DNA of 64,000 bases from Aquibacillus saliphilus (GCF_020404745.1 NZ_JAIZAP010000002.1:62001-126000), one strand, 5' to 3'; counted from the first letter of the stretch, positions 8,975 to 18,774 are shown. Notes: generated from the sequence alone by a model not told the origin. Program-made: numbers and translations.

Positions 8975-9885
8975 TACTCAATTTCTCCTTTCTGTGCTGT
9001 TACTTCAAGGAAGCGGTCTTCTAACGTTTTTACAATTTGATTTGCACTATAAACAGCAATATCCGAATCAATCAGACGTTTCAAAAGAGTAGGGATATCT
9101 TCTTTTTTGGCTTTAATCGTAAATCCTTGTGCTGTGATGACGGCATTCCAATCTGTTTGTAACCAATCCATCGCGTCATTTAGTGAACCTGTTTCAATGA
9201 AATAATCGAGTAGGTCGTCATTGACGAAACCTCTAACCTGTTGAACATCTGTTAGTGAACCTTGTTGGATGATGGCAATACGGTCGCACATCATTTCCAT
9301 CTCAGATAGCAAATGGCTAGAAACAATCACGCTCATCTGTTTCTCTTTCGTGAGCATGCGTAAGTGATCTCTTATTTCTCTTATTCCTGCTGGGTCAAGT
9401 CCATTAGTTGGTTCATCCAAGATTAATAGTTTTGGATCGTGCAACAAACATTGAGCAAGACCTAGACGCTGTCTCATTCCTAACGAATACGTTCTAACTT
9501 TTTCATCTATTCGTTCGCTTAATTGAACTAACTTTATGACCTCGTTAATCTTTTGTTTCGTTATCCCTTTATGCATTCTGGCATATTGTCTAAGATTTTG
9601 GTATCCGGTAAGATGCTTATACATTTCTGGATTTTCGACAATTGCACCGATGTGCTGCACGGCACCTTCAAAATCTTTGTTTACACTTTTGCCACTTACG
9701 ATAATATCTCCCTTGGTGATTCCCATTAATCCAACGATCATTCGAATTGTTGTTGTTTTACCAGCTCCATTTGGACCAAGTAATCCAAAAATTTCACCTT
9801 CGTTTACGGAAAGGCTTAGATCATTTATTATTTTTTTTCCTTTGATTGTTTTCGATACATTTTCTAATGTAAGTACTGCACTCAT
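8974..9885 (-). CDS. ABC transporter ATPase (BcrA-like)
   Basis: ATP-binding subunit of 303 residues: Walker A GPNGAGKTT near residue 39, signature motif YSLGMRQRLGLAQ, Walker B LLILDEPTNGLD, and the switch His in SSHLLSEME. The C-terminal 80 residues are the extra domain typical of BcrA/CcmA-type exporters. Its partner is the permease directly downstream, with which it overlaps by one base. The upstream ATPase gene ends one base before its start codon. The operon therefore carries two ATPases and two membrane proteins, which probably form two half-systems as in the B. subtilis ytr operon. Confidence 0.92.
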   Translation of the reverse strand: MSAVLTLENVSKTIKGKKIINDLSLSVNEGEIFGLLGPNGAGKTTTIRMIVGLMGITKGDIIVSGKSVNKDFEGAVQHIGAIVENPEMYKHLTGYQNLRQYARMHKGITKQKINEVIKLVQLSERIDEKVRTYSLGMRQRLGLAQCLLHDPKLLILDEPTNGLDPAGIREIRDHLRMLTKEKQMSVIVSSHLLSEMEMMCDRIAIIQQGSLTDVQQVRGFVNDDLLDYFIETGSLNDAMDWLQTDWNAVITAQGFTIKAKKEDIPTLLKRLIDSDIAVYSANQIVKTLEDRFLEVTAQKGEIE

Positions 9886-10596
9886 TTAGTTATCCTCCTC
9901 GATTGTTCCAATTATTTGCTTGAACCACTGTAGCACAGAAAGTCCCTTTTGTTCTCGTAAATCTTCTACTTTTTCTTGTCCAATAACTTCTCCGTAGTAG
10001 AGGGCGATTGCTTCATCTAAAAGTGGTTCTATTTCATTAATTTCATGGGTAGCAATTAGCAAAATTTGATTGTCAAAATCAATGTATTGGAGCAAACTTT
10101 TTACGATTTGGTCTCTTACCATTGGATCTAAACCAGAAAACGGTTCATCTAGTAAAATTACATCGGCGTCCCTAGCTAGTGTTGTCACAAGCTTAAGCCT
10201 TGCTCTGTTCCCTTTTGATAGTGATTTAATTTTTTTGTTATTCTCTAATTTCATTTCTTTTACTAGTAACTCAGCCTTGTTACGATTAAAGTCAGAAAAT
10301 TGGCTGGCAATATAGTTGATTGTTTCTTGAACGCTAAACGAATCATAAAACATATCGAGCTCTGTTAAATAAGCGATATCTACACTGGTTTTCCTTGTCA
10401 CCGTATGTCCATGAAGGGTGACATTTCCGCTGTCTGGGAAAATTAAACCGGTTATTAGCTTTAGTGTGGTAGATTTTCCGCTACCATTGGGGCCGATAAG
10501 TCCATAAATTTTCCCTTTTTGAAAGGTTAAATTAACATTTTTTAAGGCATAATCATTTCCATACTTCTTTCTTACATCTTGCATGAGAATTGACAT
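9886..10596 (-). CDS. ABC transporter ATPase (YtrB-like)
   Basis: A shorter ATPase of 236 residues: Walker [10 protein letters not shown] about residue 36, signature [12 protein letters not shown] (an LSKGN variant), Walker [14 protein letters not shown] and switch His in ATHEINE. The LSKGN signature and size match the YtrB group encoded beside GntR regulators. The gene follows the GntR gene by one base and has its RBS inside that gene's end. The likely membrane partner is the 260-residue protein that opens the operon. Confidence 0.88.
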   Translation of the reverse strand: MSILMQDVRKKYGNDYALKNVNLTFQKGKIYGLIGPNGSGKSTTLKLITGLIFPDSGNVTLHGHTVTRKTSVDIAYLTELDMFYDSFSVQETINYIASQFSDFNRNKAELLVKEMKLENNKKIKSLSKGNRARLKLVTTLARDADVILLDEPFSGLDPMVRDQIVKSLLQYIDFDNQILLIATHEINEIEPLLDEAIALYYGEVIGQEKVEDLREQKGLSVLQWFKQIIGTIEEDN

Positions 10597-10597
10597 T

Positions 10598-10966
10598 TTA
10601 GTCCTCCTCCTTAAGATAATGCTGTAGCTCTGAAATCATTTGTTGTTTGGTAATACCAATTTCTTTCATTTTTTTTACATATTCATTAATTACCTCTGTT
10701 TGCATCGACAATCTTAACTCATCAAGAAGGTGACTATTCTCTATTACAAACGTACCCTGTCCCCGTCTTGTTTCCACAACACTCATCCTTTCCAGTTCGG
10801 AATAGGCTCTTTGAATAGTATTAGGATTAACACCTATTTGGACTGCCTTTTCACGAACAGATGGTAATTTATCACCAAGTATTTGTTTTTCTTGTAGGAT
10901 ATCAATAATAATTCTATCAACAATTTGCATATAAATAGGCTTTGATGATTGAAATTCGGTTGTCAT
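10598..10966 (-). CDS. GntR-family repressor (YtrA subfamily)
   Basis: A regulator of 122 residues: winged helix with the recognition region [26 protein letters not shown] at about 35-62, then only a short C-terminal dimerisation helix pair, as in YtrA-type GntR proteins that have no ligand domain. The ATG at 10966 is chosen because GGAGGT inside the end of the preceding gene is 7 bases upstream; a GTG directly before it is in frame. It most likely represses its own operon through the perfect inverted repeat at 11767-11796. YtrA-type repressors usually respond to cell-wall antibiotics; that is family knowledge, not seen here. Confidence 0.9.
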   Translation of the reverse strand: MTTEFQSSKPIYMQIVDRIIIDILQEKQILGDKLPSVREKAVQIGVNPNTIQRAYSELERMSVVETRRGQGTFVIENSHLLDELRLSMQTEVINEYVKKMKEIGITKQQMISELQHYLKEED

Positions 10967-10969
10967 CAC

Positions 10970-11752
10970 CTACACCTCCACTTTTCGTTCGAGGAATCTC
11001 GAGGTTGCGAAAAAAAGAAGGAAAGCAAGTAGCGTATAATAGATAATCGGTGTAATAGGAATGGTTGCTGTATCAAAAAGGACATTCCACTCATCATCGA
11101 CATAATTTAGGGAAGTGTTAGATACGATATTTAATTGGTAAAGAGAAACAAAGTTTTTTACGATTTCTAACCTTATTAGAAAAGCTTCAAATAGGTTATA
11201 GGCGAAAAAAAGAACAATAATAACTAGCCAACGAAAGGGGCGGATTTTTGGATATTTCTTTAATGAGTGGTATATACTCCAATAAAAGATTAACCAGCAA
11301 GTGAAGTAGATACCCGTAAGTAGGAGCGCAATGTTAATAACTGCGATCAGTTCGATAAACATCCCAGTACTTAACTGTTGGTAGACTGACTTTCCGAACC
11401 AATACATACTTATTGCACCATAGATGGTTAAAAGAATTTGAATAATAAATTGATATGTGAGAATAACAGCAAACTTAGAAAGTAAAAGAGTGTAGCTTGA
11501 CCTTGGACTATACAACCAGAGCTGATTTTTTCCTTCAATAGTTAATAAGGAGAGCATCATAATTGGTGCAATTCCCACTATAGATATCCCAACTAATATA
11601 AAAATAAAAAATGTTCCAGCTGGTTGATTGGTATATGCTGAAAAAACGACGCCAAAACTAAGTAATACTATAATTGCAACTACCCATGTTAAAAAGTGAA
11701 ACCTAGAAATACGATAGTCTTTTATTAACAAGCCTTTAATTGGATTCATCAT
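10970..11752 (-). CDS. Membrane protein, ABC-2 permease-like
   Basis: First gene of the operon: 260 residues with six or seven hydrophobic segments starting at about residue 20, and charged ends. It resembles ABC-2 permeases in layout but has no motif I can name. Its stop codon TAG is directly followed by the GntR reading frame. Two ATG codons stand in a row at the start behind GGAGG. In B. subtilis the GntR gene comes first in the ytr operon; here the membrane protein does. It is the best candidate partner of the LSKGN-type ATPase two genes downstream. Confidence 0.75.
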   Translation of the reverse strand: MMNPIKGLLIKDYRISRFHFLTWVVAIIVLLSFGVVFSAYTNQPAGTFFIFILVGISIVGIAPIMMLSLLTIEGKNQLWLYSPRSSYTLLLSKFAVILTYQFIIQILLTIYGAISMYWFGKSVYQQLSTGMFIELIAVINIALLLTGIYFTCWLIFYWSIYHSLKKYPKIRPFRWLVIIVLFFAYNLFEAFLIRLEIVKNFVSLYQLNIVSNTSLNYVDDEWNVLFDTATIPITPIIYYTLLAFLLFFATSRFLERKVEV

Positions 11753-11766
11753 CTGAACTCCTCCGT

Positions 11767-11796
11767 ATTAGTGTACTAGTAGAATAGTACACTAAT
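11767..11796 (-). promoter_or_regulatory. Operator of the GntR/ABC operon
   Basis: Perfect 12-bp inverted repeat, arms ATTAGTGTACTA and TAGTACACTAAT, 6-base spacer. It overlaps the -10 box of the promoter at 11784-11812 and has the GTACTA/TAGTAC look of YtrA-type GntR sites. Confidence 0.75.
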
Positions 11797-11812
11797 ATGA
11801 AAAGGGTGTCAA
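11784..11812 (-). promoter_or_regulatory. SigA promoter of the GntR/ABC operon
   Basis: On the minus strand: TTGACA at 11812-11807, 17-base spacer, TACTAT at 11789-11784, about 30 bases before the first start codon. Confidence 0.75.
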
Positions 11813-11967
11813 TTGAAAGTTTATCAAAAACGGTGTAAAACCCCTGACTTTAAGTTTGGGTATCTACTTGGTTCGGGCATATACGAGGAGATTTTTACTC
11901 GTTTTAGTTATTACGGGTGGAACAATTTCTGAGCCAAATTATCGAAGCATAGGTGATAGAAGATTAA

Positions 11968-12228
11968 GCGGGGGAATGGCAACAAACATTAAATGGAAAG
12001 ATTGAAAAAAGAAGTTCAATTTTATTCGAATTTTTATCAAGGATTACCATTAGTAGTTTTTTAAGAGGTATTCGAAAGCAGTTGAATCATAAAAAATATT
12101 TTCAAATTCACTCAACATTAGTTGATTCAATCATCAAAACGGCTGAAGGGGCTAGTAAAAGGAAATTGGCTTTTAGCCGAATAAGAGAGGGCTTAGATAG
12201 TTTTGGACTTGATCAAGAAGAAGACTAG
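11968..12228 (+). pseudogene. Unrecognised ORF remnant without start codon
   Basis: An 86-codon frame opens after a stop at 11965 with no ATG, GTG or TTG near its beginning, and ends at TAG 12226-12228. It reads like real protein (ending KLAFSRIREGLDSFGLDQEED). A second protein-like frame (VITGGTISEPNYRSIGDRR, roughly 11910-11998) overlaps its beginning and stops, as in a frameshifted gene. I do not recognise either part. Confidence 0.35.
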
Positions 12229-12272
12229 TTTAGAAGATTTATTTAAGAAAAATTCGTTGATAAAGGCAAAAG

Positions 12273-12300
12273 ACAGACGCTCATGATTATGAGCGTCTGT
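12273..12300 (-). terminator. Terminator of the lactate permease gene
   Basis: Perfect 12-bp stem (ACAGACGCTCAT / ATGAGCGTCTGT) with 4-base loop; on the minus strand it is followed by CTTTTGCCTTT. Confidence 0.8.
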
Positions 12301-12314
12301 TAGGTCATGGTTGA

Positions 12315-13955
12315 TTATAACAACAAGAATCCAATTATTCCAGCCAACGAGGCATAGAAAATCATTGGTACTAAAGTCATTCGAATAATCGTGCCTTCCT
12401 TACCTACTAGATCGACAACAGATGCAGCAGCAACAACATTTAAAACACAAATCATGTTTCCAGCGTTAGAACCAAGAACTTGTAGGGCAAGAATTGTTCG
12501 AGGATTCACACCAATTTGATCTGAGATACTAAATTGGAACAAAGAAAACATCATATTACTAAAGGTAGCGCTACCAGATATGAAAGAGCCAAGGGAACCA
12601 ATTAATGGTGCAACAAGAGGCCAATTTGTTCCGACAACTTGTGAAACATATGTAGCAAGTTCCATCGGCATACTGAGTAGACCCGAATCATTTAAACCAG
12701 AATTAATAAAAATTCTTACCATAGGTACAGCAGTTCCAAGAGCAATAACGCTTCCTACCATAGTTTTGGAACTCTTTGTAAACGACTCTTTTACGTTAGA
12801 AACACTCATGTTATGAATGAAAATAGTGATGAGAATGACAACAACAAAGATAGATCCAGGTAAGTAAAGAGGTTCAAAGTATGTGCTAATCTCTGTTCCA
12901 AGTATTGATCCCCATCCAACTTTCACAGCTTGTAACCGTTCTTTTAAAGGTAGGATCTCTAGTCGTGTTAACACCAATAAGGCTGCGACAAGCAAATAGG
13001 GTAACCATGCTTTCCATAATGGCATTACTTTTTCTAAATTAAGTTTTGGTTCTACTGTTTCTTTTTCTACTTGCTTAAAATCCCATGCTTCTTTTGGTAG
13101 AAGGAATCCTCTTTTTGCTGCGGGTACAACAATCACAAGCCCAACTAGACCACCAATAATGGACGGGAATTCTGGACCTAGAAAAGTTGCAACTACAAAT
13201 GCAGGAATAGTAAAACTTAAACCAGCGAAAACTGCAAATGGGAAAACTTCGAATCCTTCTTTCCATGAACGATTTTCACCAAAGAATCGAGTCAGCATAC
13301 AAACCAAAATAACTGGAATAAATGTTCCGATAAATAAATCAATAAAAACGGCTGTGCTTGCAACTTCTTGGATAAAGTCATTAATGGATTGGTCACCCAA
13401 ACCTGTCCTTACTACATCAGCCAAAGTAGAGCCTTCATTAAGCCCTTGCTTTACCCCAACAATCATAGGTGTTCCAACTGCACCGAAGGATACAGCTGAG
13501 CTGTCAGCTATTAAAGCTAACGAAACAGCAGCAAGGGGCGGAAAGCCTAGTGCTACAAGTAGAGGTGCACCGATTGCTGCTGGTGTACCAAATCCAGCAG
13601 CCCCTTCAATAAAAGAACCAAATAACCATGCAATAATGATTAGTTGAACTCTTCGATCTGTTGAGATTCCAGAGAACCCATTACGAATAGAGTCTAAGGC
13701 GCCGCTTTTCGTAAGCGTGTTTAATAACAAAATCGCACCAAAAACAATCCATAGTATAGAAATTGCGATGATAATTCCTTCAATTGAAGCGGCAGCAATT
13801 TGTATGATTGGAATCTTCCATACAAAGAAAGCTAGTAGTGCTGTTACCACTAGACTTATAGGCATTGCCTTTGTGGCCGGCATGCGTAAGACCACTAGAA
13901 ATATAAATACAGATAATATAGGTGTTAAGGCAGTGATAAATTCAATAAAAGTCAT
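12315..13955 (-). CDS. lctP: L-lactate permease (LctP family)
   Basis: A very hydrophobic protein of about 546 residues with some 13 membrane segments, the size and layout of LctP/LutP/GlcA permeases that import L-lactate (and glycolate) with protons. Family stretches such as [23 protein letters not shown], the [19 protein letters not shown] region and [16 protein letters not shown] are clear. The ATG at 13955 is preceded by AGGA at a better distance than the ATG at 13964. It is alone: no lutABC or ldh gene is adjacent. A terminator follows directly. Substrate assignment is to the family; glycolate or lactate cannot be separated. Confidence 0.92.
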   Translation of the reverse strand: MTFIEFITALTPILSVFIFLVVLRMPATKAMPISLVVTALLAFFVWKIPIIQIAAASIEGIIIAISILWIVFGAILLLNTLTKSGALDSIRNGFSGISTDRRVQLIIIAWLFGSFIEGAAGFGTPAAIGAPLLVALGFPPLAAVSLALIADSSAVSFGAVGTPMIVGVKQGLNEGSTLADVVRTGLGDQSINDFIQEVASTAVFIDLFIGTFIPVILVCMLTRFFGENRSWKEGFEVFPFAVFAGLSFTIPAFVVATFLGPEFPSIIGGLVGLVIVVPAAKRGFLLPKEAWDFKQVEKETVEPKLNLEKVMPLWKAWLPYLLVAALLVLTRLEILPLKERLQAVKVGWGSILGTEISTYFEPLYLPGSIFVVVILITIFIHNMSVSNVKESFTKSSKTMVGSVIALGTAVPMVRIFINSGLNDSGLLSMPMELATYVSQVVGTNWPLVAPLIGSLGSFISGSATFSNMMFSLFQFSISDQIGVNPRTILALQVLGSNAGNMICVLNVVAAASVVDLVGKEGTIIRMTLVPMIFYASLAGIIGFLLL

Positions 13956-14118
13956 ACTTTTCATCCTATTTTAAATTGTTTGAATAATTGTTAATTATAT
14001 TAAATATATCACAACTTACGCTAACATCGCAGAAATTTTTTTTCAATAAGGAATTCTTTCAATTAAGGATTTAAACACTGTTCTTCGCAAATAAAGTAAA
14101 AGAATTTTGTAAGTTATT

Positions 14119-15189
14119 CTAGTTGTTTCCTTTTGCTTCTTTTGAGAGTTTTTTGCGGTCTGCAGCTGTCGGTGGTTCCTCCAACATACCAAGATCAATC
14201 AACAAATTCATTCCTTCATTTGCATATTTTCCAATATCCATTGTTAATGTGGCAAATTGACCATGTAAATCATGTCTCATAATTTTAGAAACAGCTGTTC
14301 CATAATTTGAAATACCAATACCATTAGCAAGTGTTGTATGATAAAGCATTAATTTATCCGAATAGGGAGGGGTAGTAGAGTCAGTGATATGAGCGTCCAT
14401 TATGCTTGGGGTAGGTAAATTATCACTGATGAGGAAAGCGCCTAGCTGCTTAATTTGTGTATTTGCCACTTTAGCACCGTCCTGGAAATACCTTCGTAAT
14501 TTATCTGATGCTGCCACTTGACTAAAGCCTAGCATCAATGACTTACCTAATGTGTTCGTATTGATATTTATTTGTATATGTTTAATCTCTAATCCAGTTA
14601 ATGGTCGAAGCTTACCTGCTATTGCTGAGATAAAGGTTTTCTTCTCAACAAAATCAATCTTCTTAGGATAAGGAATGGTAGGAGGGAATACATTCATACC
14701 TTTAGACAGTAATAAATGTAGTCCTTTTTCAAAGGTGACAATTGTATCGTTTATACACATTTTAAAGTAATCAACAATGTCTTGTCTCAGTGAACTTGAT
14801 AGCGCACTTCCATAAGTCATCAGACCTGCTCTAGACATTTCAGTAGTATAAAAAACCATAAACATATCACTGAAAAGTCGTGGTGCATCTTTTCTAACAT
14901 CTTGCTCTCCAAAACCAACAGGTACAGGAATATTTTCTTTTTGATAAATTTCTTTAATCATACGAGTGTGTTTTTTCGAAGTTGCTAGTGCAAATTCAAG
15001 AAATTCTTTAATTTCATCATCTTGAACAACTTGAAGGTGATGTTCAAAGACACAAGTAAATAAAGTATCACCAAGATAATTCGCAAATAAATCCCCTAAT
15101 TCAGAGGATGCTAATTTTTTGTTTTGCTGATGCTCTTTGACATTCTTAAGTACTTCTTCATTTTCATGAGACGATGTATTTGGGTTCAT
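14119..15189 (-). CDS. DUF3231 family protein (duplicated ferritin-like helices)
   Basis: A protein of 356 residues made of two similar halves, each a helical bundle of about 165 residues (about 22-170 and 195-345); both halves carry the pattern of ELG..F.NYL.DTL and later MRHD/LRQD..YF...., as in DUF3231. Members are found mostly in spore-forming Bacillales and are often expressed in sporulation; no activity is established. There is no signal peptide. The start is preceded by AAGGAGGT at an ideal distance, and that RBS can pair with a complementary sequence 14 bases further upstream (see the hairpin at 15196-15223). Monocistronic. Confidence 0.85.
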   Translation of the reverse strand: MNPNTSSHENEEVLKNVKEHQQNKKLASSELGDLFANYLGDTLFTCVFEHHLQVVQDDEIKEFLEFALATSKKHTRMIKEIYQKENIPVPVGFGEQDVRKDAPRLFSDMFMVFYTTEMSRAGLMTYGSALSSSLRQDIVDYFKMCINDTIVTFEKGLHLLLSKGMNVFPPTIPYPKKIDFVEKKTFISAIAGKLRPLTGLEIKHIQININTNTLGKSLMLGFSQVAASDKLRRYFQDGAKVANTQIKQLGAFLISDNLPTPSIMDAHITDSTTPPYSDKLMLYHTTLANGIGISNYGTAVSKIMRHDLHGQFATLTMDIGKYANEGMNLLIDLGMLEEPPTAADRKKLSKEAKGNN

Positions 15190-15195
15190 TTTTTG

Positions 15196-15223
15196 TACCT
15201 CCTTGATTAGCCTTTAGGAGGTA
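15196..15223 (-). promoter_or_regulatory. Hairpin that would hide the RBS of the DUF3231 gene
   Basis: Inverted repeat of 8 bp (TACCTCCT at 15196-15203, AGGAGGTA at 15216-15223) with a 12-base loop. In the minus-strand transcript the 3' arm is the Shine-Dalgarno itself. Confidence 0.4.
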
Positions 15224-15443
15224 GTATGTCTAATAGGTCTAAAAGTATTTGTTTAGTTCGTAAAAAAAGTGAATGGAGGATATGAAAGTAGATACTCATT
15301 TTGTTTTCTCGCTAACTCTGCAGGTTTTTAATAATAATTTTAACAATTGCAATCCAGAGGAATTAATAAGAATGTTGTTAGTGATAATGGTGAAATTCTA
15401 TAAGAAAACAAAGATTTATTTATATGAGAGGAGTAGGTCATAA

Positions 15444-16031
15444 TTAGTCTTTCCTCTCCCCAACGATTCCATAAAATAATAGCTTTGTAATATCTTCAGA
15501 AAGCGGCAAAATCTTTTCGTAAATATCTTCTTGTTGCATATATCCTTTTAACATTTCAATATAAAATAAAATCGCTTCATTCGATAAATCCACATCAATA
15601 TAGCCTTTTTCTTTTCCCTCATTAAAAAGATTTATCATCCTTGGGAGTGATTTTTCTGTATAAAATTCTTCAATATAATTGCTCCCTGAACCGTATTCTC
15701 TCATAAAATAGCTATAGAAATCTGGATGAATTTGATTTGCAGTTTCTTTTTTATTGAAAATAAGTTTTTTTATTTTATCTGGGAAAGGAATATCGCTATC
15801 AAGAAGTTGTTCCGCCTCCGACCACATCGTATCTACATAATAAATAATAACTCTATCAATTAATTTATTTTTACTATCGAAGTGATTATAGATTGTTACT
15901 TGGGAGACATTTGCTTTTTTAGCAATTTGTGCAATCGATACTTTTTGGACACCATGTAACATAAATAAATCTAAAGCGGCATCTAATATATTTGTTTTTT
16001 TAAATTCTTTTCTTCGTTCGAATCCGTCCAC
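15444..16031 (-). CDS. TetR/AcrR-family regulator
   Basis: A repressor of about 195 residues. The N-terminal DNA-binding domain is clear: AALDLFMLHGVQKVSIAQIAKKANVSQVTIYNHFDSK (about 20-57) holds the helix-turn-helix. The remaining helices form the ligand and dimerisation domain, which I cannot assign to a subfamily. The GTG at 16031 is chosen because AAGGGG lies 8 bases before it; an earlier in-frame GTG at 16040 is too close. It is divergent from the two-gene ABC exporter at 16192-18709 and probably controls it through the inverted repeat at 16113-16133. Confidence 0.9.
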   Translation of the reverse strand: MDGFERRKEFKKTNILDAALDLFMLHGVQKVSIAQIAKKANVSQVTIYNHFDSKNKLIDRVIIYYVDTMWSEAEQLLDSDIPFPDKIKKLIFNKKETANQIHPDFYSYFMREYGSGSNYIEEFYTEKSLPRMINLFNEGKEKGYIDVDLSNEAILFYIEMLKGYMQQEDIYEKILPLSEDITKLLFYGIVGERKD

Positions 16032-16100
16032 TATTATCACCCCTTTTTAGTGTAATGAAAGTTTTGAAATAAAACAACGAATTAATTTCAAAAATAGTTA

Positions 16101-16133
16101 TTGCAATTGGATGTTCACTCCTATATTGTGAAC
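16101..16133 (+). promoter_or_regulatory. Promoter and putative TetR operator of the ABC exporter
   Basis: TTGCAA at 16101-16106, 17-base spacer, TATTGT at 16124-16129. The inverted repeat GTTCAC-N9-GTGAAC (16113-16133) covers the spacer and -10 box. Confidence 0.55.
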
Positions 16134-16191
16134 TATATAAGTATAAATATTTCATAATTTAATTGTTTTCCTAAAAAAAGGAGGATGAATA

Positions 16192-17100
16192 ATGACAATT
16201 TTAAAAACTAACAATCTATCAAAAACTTTTGGAAAATTTACAGCGTTAGCTGGGGTCAATCTAGAGGTAGAAAAGGGTGAAGTGGTTGGTTTCATCGGTC
16301 CTAATGGAGCTGGAAAGTCAACAGCAATTCGAGTGTTATTAGGCATTTTAAAAGCAACAGAAGGTGATGTTTCCATTTTTGGAATGGATGCTTGGAATGA
16401 TGCAGTGGAAATTCATAAACGGGTTGCTTATGTACCAGGTGATGTAAATCTATGGCCGAATTTAACAGGCGGTGAAGTAATTGATTTATTTGTTAAATTG
16501 CGTGGCTCAACTAATCAAACTAGGCGAGAAGAGTTAATTAAAAAATTCAATTTAGATCCAACAAAAAAATGTAGAACATATTCAAAGGGAAATAGGCAGA
16601 AGGTCGCTTTAATCGCAGCTTTTTCATCTGATGCCGATCTTTATATTTTAGATGAACCGACGTCTGGACTTGATCCATTAATGGAAATTGTCTTTCAGGA
16701 ATGTATTATGGAAGTGAAAAGTGAGGGGAAAAGTGTCCTACTTTCAAGCCATATATTATCTGAAGTCGAAAAGTTATGTGACCGCGTCAGTATTATTCGC
16801 CAAGGTAAAATCATAGAATCAGGTTCATTAAACGAACTTCGTCATTTAACACGAACTCAAATTCTTGTGAAAACCAAGCAACCGATTACAGGCTTGCATC
16901 AGTTAAAAGGGCTTCATGACATAGAAGAAAACGAACAAGGTTTGTTTTTTCAAGTAGACACCGATGAGCTGGATAATGTTATTAAATTTATTTCTCCGTT
17001 TGGTATTGTTAAGTTTGAAAGTTCGCCGCCGACATTGGAAGAATTATTTATGAGTCATTATGAAGGGATAAAACAGCAGATCAAGGAGTGGGAGGAGTAA
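16192..17100 (+). CDS. ABC transporter ATPase
   Basis: ATP-binding subunit of 302 residues: Walker A GPNGAGKST about residue 39, signature YSKGNRQKVALIAAF, Walker B LYILDEPTSGLDP and switch His in SSHILSEVE, followed by the C-terminal domain of drug-export ATPases. Its permease partner begins five bases downstream. The RBS AAAGGAGG is well placed. Together with the divergent TetR gene this is the common TetR-ATPase-fused-permease cassette annotated as an exporter of antibiotics or polyketides; the true substrate is not known. Confidence 0.92.
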   Translation: MTILKTNNLSKTFGKFTALAGVNLEVEKGEVVGFIGPNGAGKSTAIRVLLGILKATEGDVSIFGMDAWNDAVEIHKRVAYVPGDVNLWPNLTGGEVIDLFVKLRGSTNQTRREELIKKFNLDPTKKCRTYSKGNRQKVALIAAFSSDADLYILDEPTSGLDPLMEIVFQECIMEVKSEGKSVLLSSHILSEVEKLCDRVSIIRQGKIIESGSLNELRHLTRTQILVKTKQPITGLHQLKGLHDIEENEQGLFFQVDTDELDNVIKFISPFGIVKFESSPPTLEELFMSHYEGIKQQIKEWEE

Positions 17101-17104
17101 ACTG

Positions 17105-18709
17105 ATGACAAATAATCTAAGTGCTCATACTGGTCAACTTTCTAAATTTATCCTCCGACTCGATCGAATAAGAATTTTGTTTTGGATAATTGGAGTAAGT
17201 TTTTTTACCTTAATTGTACCGACCGCTTTTATTGATCTTTACGGGTCACAGCAGGAAAGAGATGTAATGGCTGAGACAATGGCGAATCCGGCCATGATTG
17301 CAATGGTAGGACCTGGTGATCTTGCGAACTATACCGTTGGTGTGATGACTGCCCATCAAATGTTATTAATGACTGCTGCTGTTGTTGGTTTGATGAGCAT
17401 CTTATTGGTGACTCGGCATACGAGAGCAGATGAAGAAGATGGTCGTATTGAAATGATTCGGTCATTACCAGCAGGGCGATTGTCGTATCTAAATGCAACA
17501 CTACTCGTGATAAGTGGCACCAATATAGCTTTAGCATTGATAACAGGGTTTGGTTTATATGCTTTAGGGATTGAAACGATCAATCTAGAAGGATCTTTGA
17601 TTTATGGTGCTACTTTAGGCGGAACAGGTCTGTTCTTTGCAGGTGTTACGGCTGTTTTTGCTCAGCTTACTGAAACCTCACGTGGTACGATTGGATTTTC
17701 AATTGCTTTTTTACTCATGGCTTACATCGTTCGCGGTATTACCGATGTAAGTAATCAAGCACTGTCATGGATTTCTCCTTTAGGTTGGGTGTCGAAAACG
17801 GAAGCATATTCCACCAATAATTGGTGGGCGGTGTTATTGATGGTCGCTGTTTCCGGTATTCTTTTTATTTTGGCAGGTTATTTAAATGCTATTCGCGACT
17901 TAGGGAGTGGGTTTTTACCAGCGAAACCGGGTAATAGATACGCCTCTCGCTTTTTACAAAGTCCAATGGGTCTTGCACTTAGGCTGCAGCGAACAGGAAT
18001 GATTGCCTGGGCTATAGGTATGTTCGTACTTGGAGTCTCTTATGGATCGGTATTGGGTGATTTGGAATCGTTCCTCGGTAGCAATGAGATGATTGAACAA
18101 ATGTTAAAACCGGCAAAGGGTGTCTCGTTAACAGAGCAATTTATTCCAATGTTAATGATCGTAATCACACTTCTTGCAACAATACCTCCAATAATGGCTA
18201 TCAATAAACTATATGGAGAAGAGAAGAAAGATCGAATTGAACATATACTAGGAAGAGCTGTCTCACGAACGAGGTTAATAGCAGGATATTTAATCGTGTC
18301 GGTGGTTAATGCATTCATTATGATTTCACTTGCTGCGATTGGTCTATGGTCTGCTGGAACAGCAACTATGGAAGAAAGCCTGGGATTTGGTACACTCTAT
18401 AGTGGAGCGTTGGCATATTATCCGGCTATGCTTGTCATGATCAGTATTGCGGTATTTTTAATTGGTAATCTTCCGAGATTGACTAGTTTTATTTGGTTCT
18501 ATGTTTTTTATTCCTTTATTGTTCTTTATTTGGGTGGTATTTTCCAATTTTTAGATTGGGTAGGAAAACTATCTCCTTTTGGGCACGTTCCGCAGTATCC
18601 CATTGAGCAGATAGAATTCTTGCCGCTTTTCATTTTGACTATTATTGCGGTAATTCTGACTGTTCTGGGCTTTATTGGATATAATAAGAGGGATATTGCA
18701 GGCAAGTAA
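17105..18709 (+). CDS. ABC transporter permease, fused double unit
   Basis: Membrane subunit of 534 residues with about twelve hydrophobic segments in two similar halves (about 1-270 and 290-534), so one chain can supply the whole transmembrane part. It resembles the group called putative exporters of polyketide antibiotics (TnrB3-like). The conserved opening of the loop RHTRADEEDGRIEMIRSLPAGR in the first half is answered by EEKKDRIEHILGRAVSRTRL in the second, supporting internal duplication. Start ATG follows the ATPase gene by four bases with GGGAGGAG overlapping its end. Confidence 0.88.
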   Translation: MTNNLSAHTGQLSKFILRLDRIRILFWIIGVSFFTLIVPTAFIDLYGSQQERDVMAETMANPAMIAMVGPGDLANYTVGVMTAHQMLLMTAAVVGLMSILLVTRHTRADEEDGRIEMIRSLPAGRLSYLNATLLVISGTNIALALITGFGLYALGIETINLEGSLIYGATLGGTGLFFAGVTAVFAQLTETSRGTIGFSIAFLLMAYIVRGITDVSNQALSWISPLGWVSKTEAYSTNNWWAVLLMVAVSGILFILAGYLNAIRDLGSGFLPAKPGNRYASRFLQSPMGLALRLQRTGMIAWAIGMFVLGVSYGSVLGDLESFLGSNEMIEQMLKPAKGVSLTEQFIPMLMIVITLLATIPPIMAINKLYGEEKKDRIEHILGRAVSRTRLIAGYLIVSVVNAFIMISLAAIGLWSAGTATMEESLGFGTLYSGALAYYPAMLVMISIAVFLIGNLPRLTSFIWFYVFYSFIVLYLGGIFQFLDWVGKLSPFGHVPQYPIEQIEFLPLFILTIIAVILTVLGFIGYNKRDIAGK

Positions 18710-18744
18710 CTTAGAATAATAGACCTGTGCCATAGTTTAATTTG

Positions 18745-18774
18745 GAGGATCGTAACTATTAAGGTCCTCTTTTT
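18745..18774 (+). terminator. Terminator of the ABC exporter operon
   Basis: Stem GAGGATC / GGTCCTC (one G-T pair) followed by TTTTT, 36 bases after the permease stop. Confidence 0.65.

Noticed and set aside
13159-13647. 162-codon plus-strand frame
   Set aside because: Shadow of the lactate permease gene.
15228-15280. Tiny plus-strand ORF behind AGGAGGT at 15216-15222
   Set aside because: The RBS-like sequence is explained by the inverted repeat with the DUF3231 RBS on the other strand, and the peptide is under 20 residues with no recognisable feature.
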